A DNA stretch of 64,000 nt from Arthrobacter sp. TMP15 (GTDB lineage: Bacteria > Actinomycetota > Actinomycetes > Actinomycetales > Micrococcaceae). Every line of letters starts with the position of its first letter. The first letter of the stretch is position 1. Positions 54,705-61,798 of the stretch are shown here, piece after piece. The notes below the pieces were generated by a model. That model made no database searches. It saw nothing but the letters and a program-made list of their open reading frames with translations, and was not told the origin of the DNA. The DNA lies in assembly GCF_039529835.1 (NCBI RefSeq), contig NZ_CP154262.1, positions 806,001 to 870,000 of the forward strand, given 5' to 3'. Both the position numbers and the translations under genes were made by a program.

Positions 54705-55181
54705 CTAAGTCCGCACAATCCCAAGATCTAGGTGCGTCAACGCCGCTGGAACCCTATCAGCGAACTGGTCAGCACCACCGTCAGCACGCGCAGGCGTCAG
54801 AAGATCGGACTCCAGGGCTGAAGGCGGGCGTTGTAGATGTGCCGAGACAGGAGTGAGAGCGTTTTGTTCCAGCCGTACTTTGTCTCGCCCCGGTACACAG
54901 GTGGTCCACGCCGGGCGTGCATCAGTGCCGGGTGACAGTACGGTGTTGGGTAACTGAGCGGTGCTGGGTAAGGAGAGCCCCGTGGTTACGGCTAAAACAG
55001 GTACCGCTACCGCGTGTATATCCAAAGCAGTGGAAGTGAGTTCGTAGGTGCTGCCGGAGGCTGCCGGATTTCCCGAAGAGGCCTGAGCGCCGGTGCAACC
55101 CACGATCACAAGCATCAACCCGGTGAGGGCCAAAAGAACCGCATGGGTGACAAAGCTGAGCAGTGAGGCAGGCTTTGGCAT
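54705..55181 (-). CDS. Putative secreted lipoprotein of unknown function
   Basis: From ATG 55181 (AAGGA 6 bases upstream) the protein has 158 residues. A signal peptide with a lipobox (LTGLMLVIVGC) is followed by a Ser/Gly-rich region and a polar C-terminus. No domain is recognised. It lies upstream of the DsbA-like gene on the same strand, with 160 bases between them, and has only one further Cys after the lipobox. Confidence 0.6.
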   Translation of the reverse strand: MPKPASLLSFVTHAVLLALTGLMLVIVGCTGAQASSGNPAASGSTYELTSTALDIHAVAVPVLAVTTGLSLPSTAQLPNTVLSPGTDARPAWTTCVPGRDKVRLEQNALTPVSAHLQRPPSALESDLLTPARADGGADQFADRVPAALTHLDLGIVRT

Positions 55182-55199
55182 GCATGGTCCTTTCATCAC

Positions 55200-55693
55200 G
55201 GAGCATCGTGGGGCTTGGCTAGGCCGATTCTCGGCATATTTTCACCACTATACGTCAGCTATATGGGAGGCGGCCGGGGGGGGGTGTTTGTTTCCTGGTC
55301 TAGGGGAATCTGGTCTACGGGAATCTGGGCCTCGCCCGAAGTGCCCGATCCGGGATCCGCCCATGTTGGGCCAGACCGAGCGTCATGTTCAGTAAACAAA
55401 AGATGAATACTGACTGTCGTGTCACTGGCCTGAGATTACAAATCCGCACAGATTCAAGGATTTTTCTCGGCCCTGGCATTCTCATGCGGAGTCAAGTGAC
55501 GTTACTCTCAGTGCATAGTGGCTTTGTGGAAATAGATATGTATACTTGGACGTAGTTGTAGTGTTGCGTTTTTTGTAGTTGAAGCGATGCCGCCCGTTAG
55601 GGAGACGTCGCTTTTCTGGAGAAGCGGACTTACACCGTATACGGAGGCCCGAAGGTCGGGCGGAATCTCCAACTTCAGAAGGAAATAGAAATA
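55200..55693. other. 494-base intergenic region ahead of cspA
   Basis: It carries the promoter of the lipoprotein gene (minus) and the cspA leader (plus). A TATACT-like -10 (55541-55546) and a G-run of nine near 55276 are visible, with no good -35. The leader of cspA may be about 140 bases, with a GC-rich hairpin CCCGAAGGTCGGG near 55649. Confidence 0.45.
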
Positions 55694-55897
55694 ATGGCAA
55701 CAGGTACCGTCAAGTGGTTCAACGCTGAAAAAGGCTTCGGCTTCATCTCACCCGATGATCAGAGCCAGGATGTTTTCGCGCACTACTCCGCGATCAACTC
55801 CTCCGGCTACCGCTCCCTCGAAGAGAACCAGAAGGTTTCCTTTGATGTTGAGCAGGGTCCCAAGGGTCCTCAGGCAGTCAACATCCAGGCTATCTAA
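55694..55897 (+). CDS. cspA: Cold shock protein (CspA family)
   Basis: The 67-residue protein is a single cold-shock OB domain: [19 protein letters not shown] with RNP1 (KGFGFIS), then VFAHYSAI (RNP2) and [18 protein letters not shown]. It binds single-stranded RNA/DNA and melts mRNA structure in the cold. The leader upstream is long and structured, as in regulated csp genes. AAGGAAAT lies just before the ATG. It ends in its own strong terminator. Confidence 0.95.
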   Translation: MATGTVKWFNAEKGFGFISPDDQSQDVFAHYSAINSSGYRSLEENQKVSFDVEQGPKGPQAVNIQAI

Positions 55898-55949
55898 TTC
55901 TAAAGAAAACGTGCGGGTAACCGCGCATTCTTTAGTCCTTAGGGCTTGA

Positions 55950-55989
55950 ACAAATAAGGTCCGGGTTTTCCCGGGCCTTATTTGTGTTT
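55950..55989 (+). terminator. Rho-independent terminator of cspA
   Basis: A 16-bp stem (55950-55965 with 55970-55985, one G-U pair) has a TTTT loop and is followed by GTTTAA. Confidence 0.85.
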
Positions 55990-56137
55990 AATCCACCTTT
56001 ATGTTGCCAGCTAGATGTTCCCTTCCAGGCTGGCGAGAACGGACAGGCTGTGCGTGAATTACTCGCTTGCCGGGCGCAAACGCGTTGTGAGATGGATTAC
56101 CGAAACTTGCAGAGCATCAGTGAGCAATAAAACGGCA

Positions 56138-57517
56138 ATGTCTAACGGCGCTGTTCACGGCAGTGAAGCCCGCCATGTGGCACCATTGGAAACGATGAAC
56201 ACCAATAACTCCAAGCGGGCACGCGACGGGATCCCCATGCCGCTGTGGCTGCAGGGGGCCTTTGAGGCTGCTCAAATGTTCGTCATTTCGGCTTTGGTCG
56301 TGGCGATACCGTTGACGGCTACTTGGTTTACAGGCGGCTTTGCTGAGAAAGATGCCTCGATTGTTGCCAGATTGGCCGGCCATATTTGGTTACTTGGCCA
56401 TGGTGTTCCGCTGAACGTGACAGTTGGCAGCGGGCCCAGTTCGGCATCCCTGCAAATGGGAACACTTAGTTTGCTGCCGATAGGCTTGGCGCTGATTCCC
56501 TTTCTTCTCTCGTGGCGTGCTGGCCGGCGATTGGCACGGGCCTCCTATACCGACCAGCTGTGGCAGCCCCTCTTGAGTGCTGTTGCTGTCTATGCGGCGG
56601 CCGGTCTTGCAACTGGTTTTGTGTGCAGCATCCCCAGTATCTCGGCTCCTCTGCTTGCCAGCACACTGATTCCGGTGATTCCTGCCGGTGTAGGACTGAT
56701 CATTGGCTCTCGTTTGGAAGCTGGCTCGTGGAGCCGACTGATTGGAATGAATGCTGCCGATTGGATCGCTAAAACCAGTCAGGATCAGCGTTGGGCTGGT
56801 TCCTATGTTTGGACGGTATTGCGCTCAGGGTTTATTGCGCTCATGAGCGCACTCTCGCTTTCAGCATTACTGCTGGCGGTTAACTTGGCGGGGCGTTGGT
56901 CAGACATCGCTGCCGTTTACCAAGCGTTGCGGCCAGGAGCAGTGGGTGGGGCAACGCTGACACTTGCGCAGATGGCGTTCATGCCGAATCTGGCCATCTG
57001 GTCGTTGGCATGGGCTGGCGGTGCAGGCTTTGATCTTGGTGTCGGTTCCACGGTCTCACCCTTGGGAACTGCTGTGGCTCCCGTGCCACCCATCCCGCTC
57101 CTTGCTGCATTGCCCACAGGGGCTATGACGTGGGGATTTGCAGCACTCTTAATCCCCGTTATAGCTGGCCTTTTGGCCGGTTGGTGGTTTGTTCGGGCTG
57201 GCGAGAATCACTTTGACGAGTGGCTTTCACTTAAGGTGCGCCAACGCTGGCTCTCACTACCTGGATCAACGCTTTTTCTGGGTACCGTCATCGGCGTCTC
57301 CGCCATGGCCATGAGCTGGGTGCTGTTCTGGCTTTCGCAGGGCTCTCTGGGTATTGGCAGACTCACCCATTTGGGACCCGATCCGCTCACGGCAGCACTA
57401 TGGATTGGAGCCGAAGTGGCACTAGGAGTCATGCTTGGTTCGCTGCTGGCACCGTGGCTTGAAGGCGAACACAATGGCTTACCCCTGATGCGACGCAATG
57501 AAGAAGTAGTCGAATAG
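56138..57517 (+). CDS. DUF6350 polytopic membrane protein, purN-linked
   Basis: From ATG 56138 the protein has 459 residues and about 11 membrane helices, in a Trp/Ala/Gly-rich fold. DUF6350 proteins lie next to purN in many actinobacteria, and the same order is seen here. Helices include FVISALVVAIPLTATWF and GAMTWGFAALLIPVIAGLLAGWWFV. Function is unknown, possibly linked to cell envelope or division. The start could be GTG 56120; the longer open frame from 56015 has no membrane-protein features at its beginning. Confidence 0.77.
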   Translation: MSNGAVHGSEARHVAPLETMNTNNSKRARDGIPMPLWLQGAFEAAQMFVISALVVAIPLTATWFTGGFAEKDASIVARLAGHIWLLGHGVPLNVTVGSGPSSASLQMGTLSLLPIGLALIPFLLSWRAGRRLARASYTDQLWQPLLSAVAVYAAAGLATGFVCSIPSISAPLLASTLIPVIPAGVGLIIGSRLEAGSWSRLIGMNAADWIAKTSQDQRWAGSYVWTVLRSGFIALMSALSLSALLLAVNLAGRWSDIAAVYQALRPGAVGGATLTLAQMAFMPNLAIWSLAWAGGAGFDLGVGSTVSPLGTAVAPVPPIPLLAALPTGAMTWGFAALLIPVIAGLLAGWWFVRAGENHFDEWLSLKVRQRWLSLPGSTLFLGTVIGVSAMAMSWVLFWLSQGSLGIGRLTHLGPDPLTAALWIGAEVALGVMLGSLLAPWLEGEHNGLPLMRRNEEVVE

Positions 57518-57545
57518 GGCAAGGGCGCCCCTTGCCCCTAAAATT

Positions 57546-58130
57546 GTGGGCATGCGCATAGTTGTTTTAGTCTCCGGAACCGGTTCAAATCTGCAGGCCG
57601 TGATTGATGCCGCCGACAGTCTGCCCCTTGAAATTGTTGCCGTCGGGGCGGACCGAGCTGGTACGTTCGGTATTGAACGTTCTGCCGCGGCCGGACTGGA
57701 AACCTTCGTGGTCAATTTCAAGGATTACACAACGCGTACCGACTGGGATGCGGCGCTCCTGGAAGCAGTTGCCGCGTACAAACCGGACTACGTTCTTTCA
57801 AGTGGTTTCATGCGGATTGTAGCGCCAGCATTCATTGATGCTTTTGAGGGTCGGTACGTCAATACTCATCCGGCGCTCTTGCCGTCGTTCCCTGGTGCGC
57901 ACGGTGTCCGCGACGCGATGGCATACGGGGTGAAAGTCACCGGCTGCACAGTGCATTTTGCAGATGCAGGTGTTGACACAGGGCCCATCATTGCCCAAAC
58001 ACCTGTGACAGTGTTGCCCGAAGACACCGAGGAATCCTTGCACGAACGCATCAAAGTGGCAGAGCGTGCACTCCTGATCAAAGTGTTGGGTGACCTAGCT
58101 TCGGCCTGGAATTCTCAAGACAAAATCTAA
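57546..58130 (+). CDS. purN: Phosphoribosylglycinamide formyltransferase
   Basis: This transfers a formyl group from 10-formyl-THF to GAR in purine synthesis. The 194-residue protein has RIVVLVSGTGSN at the N-terminus, the catalytic YVNTHPALLPSFPGAHG (Asn and His) and HFADAGVDTGPII (Asp). ATG 57552 follows the GTG at 57546 by two codons, and neither has a strong ribosome-binding site. Its stop TAA and the stop TAG of the dedA gene on the other strand overlap. Confidence 0.93.
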   Translation: MGMRIVVLVSGTGSNLQAVIDAADSLPLEIVAVGADRAGTFGIERSAAAGLETFVVNFKDYTTRTDWDAALLEAVAAYKPDYVLSSGFMRIVAPAFIDAFEGRYVNTHPALLPSFPGAHGVRDAMAYGVKVTGCTVHFADAGVDTGPIIAQTPVTVLPEDTEESLHERIKVAERALLIKVLGDLASAWNSQDKI

Positions 58131-58750
58131 GGTGCGACGCCGGAGCTTGGCTTAGAGTTCTTCCGGTCAAGTACCCAGGCTGAGACTCTCCCAACGAGCC
58201 AGCCCAGGATGATGGAAAAGACAATGGCAATAATGACAGCAACCTGTGTTGAGATACCGGGCCAATACCTCGTCAAAATTCCGATGCCAACGGCGTAGAT
58301 GGACCAAACGCTAGCGGATACAAGGGAAAACACACTAAATGCCCGCAGCGGATACCCTGCCATTGTGGCCGCAATATTGGAGGACAGCCGGCCCATTGGG
58401 ATGAATCTCGAGGTCAGCATGAACATGTAGGGTCGCTGCTTCAGCCTGCGTGTGGCGGCATCAACCGCGCGTTGGCGACGAGGGCCGCGGGTAGCACCCC
58501 ACCGGGTATGGCCAAACAATTTGATGATCCAATACGTCAAAAGATCCCCGGCCACGGCGCCTACCATCATGGCTAAGACAAGAGGCAGGGCTTTCGGTCC
58601 GCCGTCGAGCCCCGCCAAAGCGCCCAGGCCCACGAACACGGTAGTGCTAGGAACTGGCGGCAGGATGGCGGAGACCATCACAAAAAACCCACCAATCAGG
58701 TAGATCCAAATGCTCGCAAGGAAGCCGGTGGTGTCGGCTGCGAGATCCAT
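58127..58750 (-). CDS. DedA-family membrane protein
   Basis: From ATG 58750 (AAAGGG upstream) the protein has 207 residues. It shows the DedA pattern: ILPPVPSTTVFVGLGALAG, GAVAGDLLTYWIIKLFGHTRWG and ISSRFIPMGRLSSNIAATMAGYPLRAF-like stretches, including the Arg/Gly-rich re-entrant loop. DedA proteins are lipid carriers or scramblases that recycle undecaprenyl phosphate or phosphatidylethanolamine and support envelope homeostasis. The frame stays open 39 codons upstream, without family likeness. Confidence 0.85.
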   Translation of the reverse strand: MDLAADTTGFLASIWIYLIGGFFVMVSAILPPVPSTTVFVGLGALAGLDGGPKALPLVLAMMVGAVAGDLLTYWIIKLFGHTRWGATRGPRRQRAVDAATRRLKQRPYMFMLTSRFIPMGRLSSNIAATMAGYPLRAFSVFSLVSASVWSIYAVGIGILTRYWPGISTQVAVIIAIVFSIILGWLVGRVSAWVLDRKNSKPSSGVAP

Positions 58751-58832
58751 ATTGCCCTTTTCTTTGGTGCTTGTTTTGGATGTTGGCCCGGCCGTGCTGA
58801 AGCAGTGCTGATGCACTACTAGTTTAGTGGTG

Positions 58833-59135
58833 CTATTTCCTGGTGCGGCCAAAAATGAGCGAAGCAACGGCGGTGGCGGCTGTCACTGTGTAGACGGCAG
58901 GCCAAGCACCCATCTTCTTAGCCAAGGGATGTGAGGCGCCAAATGCCAGTACATAGGTGGCGGTCAATGCGGTTGCAACTCCGGCTCCGGCGTTCTTCTT
59001 CCAGCCCCAAAATGCGGCGGTGCCTGCGGCGGCCAACACGGCACCACCTAACTGGCGGTTCTTGGTGACCCGGGCCGTTTGGTATCCGCCAAGCAAACCG
59101 ACGGTGGAAGAGACGGTGGGAAGTAGAACGCTCAT
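58833..59135 (-). CDS. Small hypothetical membrane protein
   Basis: The 100-residue product has AAGGA 6 bases before its ATG. It has about three hydrophobic segments (TVGLLGGYQTARVTK, LGGAVLAAAGTAAFWGWKKNA, TALTATYVLAFGASHPLAKK) and ends in VYTVTAATAVASLIFGRTRK. It resembles small actinobacterial membrane proteins with helical hairpins and no known role. It lies upstream of dedA on the same strand. Confidence 0.68.
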   Translation of the reverse strand: MSVLLPTVSSTVGLLGGYQTARVTKNRQLGGAVLAAAGTAAFWGWKKNAGAGVATALTATYVLAFGASHPLAKKMGAWPAVYTVTAATAVASLIFGRTRK

Positions 59136-59179
59136 GGAAGATCCTTAGGTGTGGAGAATTCAAGGTCTGCAACAGACTA

Positions 59180-59250
59180 CCCCGGTGAGATTGGAGATCA
59201 TGACACCCCGTCCGTCGGCCGGGGTGTCATGATCTCCAATCTCACCGGGG
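59180..59250. repeat. 31-bp perfect inverted repeat, REP-like family (copy 2)
   Basis: Arms 59180-59210 and 59220-59250 are perfectly complementary over 31 bases, with a 9-base loop. The core GAGATTGGAGATCATGAC matches copy 1 at 48641-48703. It lies between two minus-strand genes, 45 bases upstream of the small membrane protein gene. Confidence 0.92.
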
Positions 59251-59282
59251 CGTGGGTCGGGGCGTGGGTCGGGGCGTGGACG
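59247..59282. repeat. 12-bp tandem repeat (GGGGCGTGGGTC, two copies and a partial third)
   Basis: Two perfect units and a third ending GTGGACG follow the right arm of the 31-bp palindrome and share its last four bases. Confidence 0.85.
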
Positions 59283-59353
59283 TGGGCCAGGACCGTGGTT
59301 CGGGCGGGGATGAGAGATGGTGGATGCGGTTGGGTGGAATATCGGCAGTGCGC

Positions 59354-60706
59354 TCAGTCCAGGACGGTGCCCTTGGTTTCCGGGGCGGAGATCGCCATCC
59401 AGATAACTGCCGCCACCACAAGCCCACCGGTCAGTGCGAAGGTGAGAGGTAAGCCCAATACGGGCCATAGGAGGGAGCCGAAAATTAGTGGAACCAGCCC
59501 GGCACCCACCCGCGAAACAGTAGAAGCCCAGCCAAAACCGGTGGCGCGCAGGTGCGTGGGATAAAGCTCTGACACATAGGTGTAGAGCACAGGAATGGCA
59601 ACTTGTATGACAAAACCAAACACGAGCAACCAGATTTGAGCGGCCACAGGGGCATCCAACACCAGCGCAAAAATCACCAATGACAACGCTGCCAAGGGAC
59701 CGGTAACGGCCAGAATCCATTTGCGTCCCAGCCGCTCTACAAGCAGTGCAGCAGCAACCACCCCCAGTAATCCAATGGCTGTCATTGACGCGGTGGCCAT
59801 GAACGCTTTATTTTCGGCGTAGCCAGTGGCGACCAAAATGGAGGGCATCCACGTCAGAGCGCCGTAGTACACCAGCAAAATTGTTAGAAACAGTGACCAG
59901 GCCACCCCTGTGACACGCCAGTTGAAACGCCACAGTCCCGCCAACTGGTCGGTGATCTTGCCCAGAGATAGTTTTGGTGCAGTTGCCGCGTCTGGCAGTG
60001 TCCAGGGACCCACTGTGGCCCCGGTTCTTTCAATGAGGCGTTCAATGACAGCTTTAGCCTCCGCTGGACGGCCGGCCCGCACCAAATACAGTGGTGATTC
60101 TGGCACACCCACACGAACCCAAAAAACGAGCAGAGCCGGGAGCACCATAACCAGCATCAGGTACCGCCAGTTCCCAAATGATGCCATCAGCACAGCTGAA
60201 ACCACCCCACACAGGGACGCCCCGATTGGCCACCACGCATCCATGGCCGTCAATACCCTGCCGCGGAGTTTGCGGGGAGTGAACTCACCCACCAACGCAT
60301 AGTCCACGGGAATGCACCCGCCCAGACCAAAACCTGCCAGAAAACGGAACACACAAAAGAGAACGATCTCGTTGGAGACGGCACCAAGAACCGTGAAAAT
60401 GGAGAAAATGAGCAGGGTGAGTGTGAACGCCTTTTTGCGCCCAATAATGTCCGCGATGGATCCCCAAGCGAAAGCACCAACTGCCATGCCAATCAGGTTG
60501 GCTGTGCCGATCCATGCCGCTTGCCCGGTGCTGAGCCCCCACTCTTTGGACAGCAGCGGAATCAGGAAGCCATTGAGGGTGACATCCCAGGCATCGAACA
60601 TGAAGCCGAGCCCGCCGATCAGGAAGATACTGCCTTGCACGCGCCAACGCCAAGGGAGTTCCTGCACTACGCGGTCGCCGGTGAGTAGGGGCGTTGGGTT
60701 GCTCAT
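59354..60706 (-). CDS. MFS transporter (sugar porter/aromatic-acid type)
   Basis: The 450-residue protein has 12 membrane helices. GSIADIIGRKKAFTLTL is the MFS TM2-3 loop, and FLAGFGLGGCIPVDYALVGEFTPRKLRGR is the sugar-porter/aromatic-acid type TM4-5 region; PTHLRATGFGWASTVSRVGAGLVP marks the second half. It is downstream of the serine hydrolase and the NagZ-MurQ gene on the same strand, so it may import a muropeptide sugar or related solute; substrate not proven. Confidence 0.85.
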   Translation of the reverse strand: MSNPTPLLTGDRVVQELPWRWRVQGSIFLIGGLGFMFDAWDVTLNGFLIPLLSKEWGLSTGQAAWIGTANLIGMAVGAFAWGSIADIIGRKKAFTLTLLIFSIFTVLGAVSNEIVLFCVFRFLAGFGLGGCIPVDYALVGEFTPRKLRGRVLTAMDAWWPIGASLCGVVSAVLMASFGNWRYLMLVMVLPALLVFWVRVGVPESPLYLVRAGRPAEAKAVIERLIERTGATVGPWTLPDAATAPKLSLGKITDQLAGLWRFNWRVTGVAWSLFLTILLVYYGALTWMPSILVATGYAENKAFMATASMTAIGLLGVVAAALLVERLGRKWILAVTGPLAALSLVIFALVLDAPVAAQIWLLVFGFVIQVAIPVLYTYVSELYPTHLRATGFGWASTVSRVGAGLVPLIFGSLLWPVLGLPLTFALTGGLVVAAVIWMAISAPETKGTVLD

Positions 60707-60823
60707 GTTCCTGTGTCCTGATCAGCGAGGGTTATTTTCACCAGAATAGACGACGTCGGACACAGCCTTGCGCAGGTTGGTTGCGTCATCCCCGTCCCGG
60801 CTGGGGCTTACACGGTTGGTCAG

Positions 60824-61798
60824 CTATGCGATCGAGAGACTGTGCTCGCGATCGATCAGCAGTGAGGTGCCGGTAAATCCACCGTGTCCTCGGGCTTCTT
60901 GGGCGTGTGAGCCCATCCACGTCTGCGCATTGATGCGCATGCCTAGACTGTGCCCGAAGGCGGGATCCTCTGGATTGAAATTGTTACCCAATATCTCGGG
61001 CAGCTGGCTGCGCCACATTTCCTCAGCGAGTCCGGGGGAGAGGATGCCGGGCAGCCCTCGGCCCAGGGACTCGCCAAATGCTACAAGTCCACCCGACGTG
61101 GCGAACATACCGGCATTGCCGCTGAGTCCGCCCAGGGACCAAGCCGCCTCATCGTGGACTATGCCTTGAATAAGTCCACGGCCCAATGCGTGCTGGTATT
61201 CCGTGGGTGCACAGTGCTCCACCCGGGGGGTACCGGTGAGGCCTGAAGTGGGAAGCTTCGCCAAAACCCTGTCATGGACAAGGGCGGCCCACGGTTGCCC
61301 CGTCGCATGTTCAGCCAAAACCATGATGGTGTTAAATCCTGCGCAGGAGTACTCAAAACGTGTTCCTGGAGGTGCTTCCAGGGCAGTGTCCAACAAGTCT
61401 TGAACTAGCCGCGCACGTTCAAATCCCCGCCCCTCATTCAGGGAGCGCTCCCATCCCCGCCACTGTGATGGGAGCCCCGAGGTGTGCGTCAGCAGCTGCC
61501 GCAACGTCACTGTAGCTTTCTGGCCTTGCCGGTAGGTGGGCAAGATTCGCCCGATGGGTGCATCGAGTTCCAGAGCCTTACTGTCAACTAGCGAAAGTGC
61601 TGTGACGGTGGTGAATAGTTTTGTCACGGAAGCTAAGTCAAAAAATGTCTGTGGTGACGCTTCTCCGGCGGTGAGTTCCGGTAGCCAATCATGGTGCAGC
61701 ACAACGGCGCAGCTCGCCGCTGGTGCTATTCGGTCCTGCACGCACTGATTCAGCAGTTTTTGTATTTTGGTTTCAAGTATTCGGTGAGTGGCAGGCAT
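60824..61798 (-). CDS. Beta-lactamase-family serine hydrolase, truncated by an in-frame TAG
   Basis: From ATG 61798 (overlapping the previous stop as TAATG) the protein reads to TAG 60824-60826, 324 residues. Motifs are the nucleophile SVTKLF (SxxK), FEYSCAGFNTI (YxN-like, Tyr-Ser-Cys-Ala-Gly-Phe-Asn) and the final GHGGFTGTSLLID (HxG). After the TAG the frame continues for 33 codons to TGA 60722 and gives LTNRVSPSRDGDDATNLRKA, the normal C-terminal motif of the family. The stop is thus a nonsense mutation, sequence error or read-through site. In Bacillus a related hydrolase (AmiE/YbbE) sits with nagZ and murQ and trims peptides from MurNAc. Confidence 0.8.
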   Translation of the reverse strand: MPATHRILETKIQKLLNQCVQDRIAPAASCAVVLHHDWLPELTAGEASPQTFFDLASVTKLFTTVTALSLVDSKALELDAPIGRILPTYRQGQKATVTLRQLLTHTSGLPSQWRGWERSLNEGRGFERARLVQDLLDTALEAPPGTRFEYSCAGFNTIMVLAEHATGQPWAALVHDRVLAKLPTSGLTGTPRVEHCAPTEYQHALGRGLIQGIVHDEAAWSLGGLSGNAGMFATSGGLVAFGESLGRGLPGILSPGLAEEMWRSQLPEILGNNFNPEDPAFGHSLGMRINAQTWMGSHAQEARGHGGFTGTSLLIDREHSLSIA

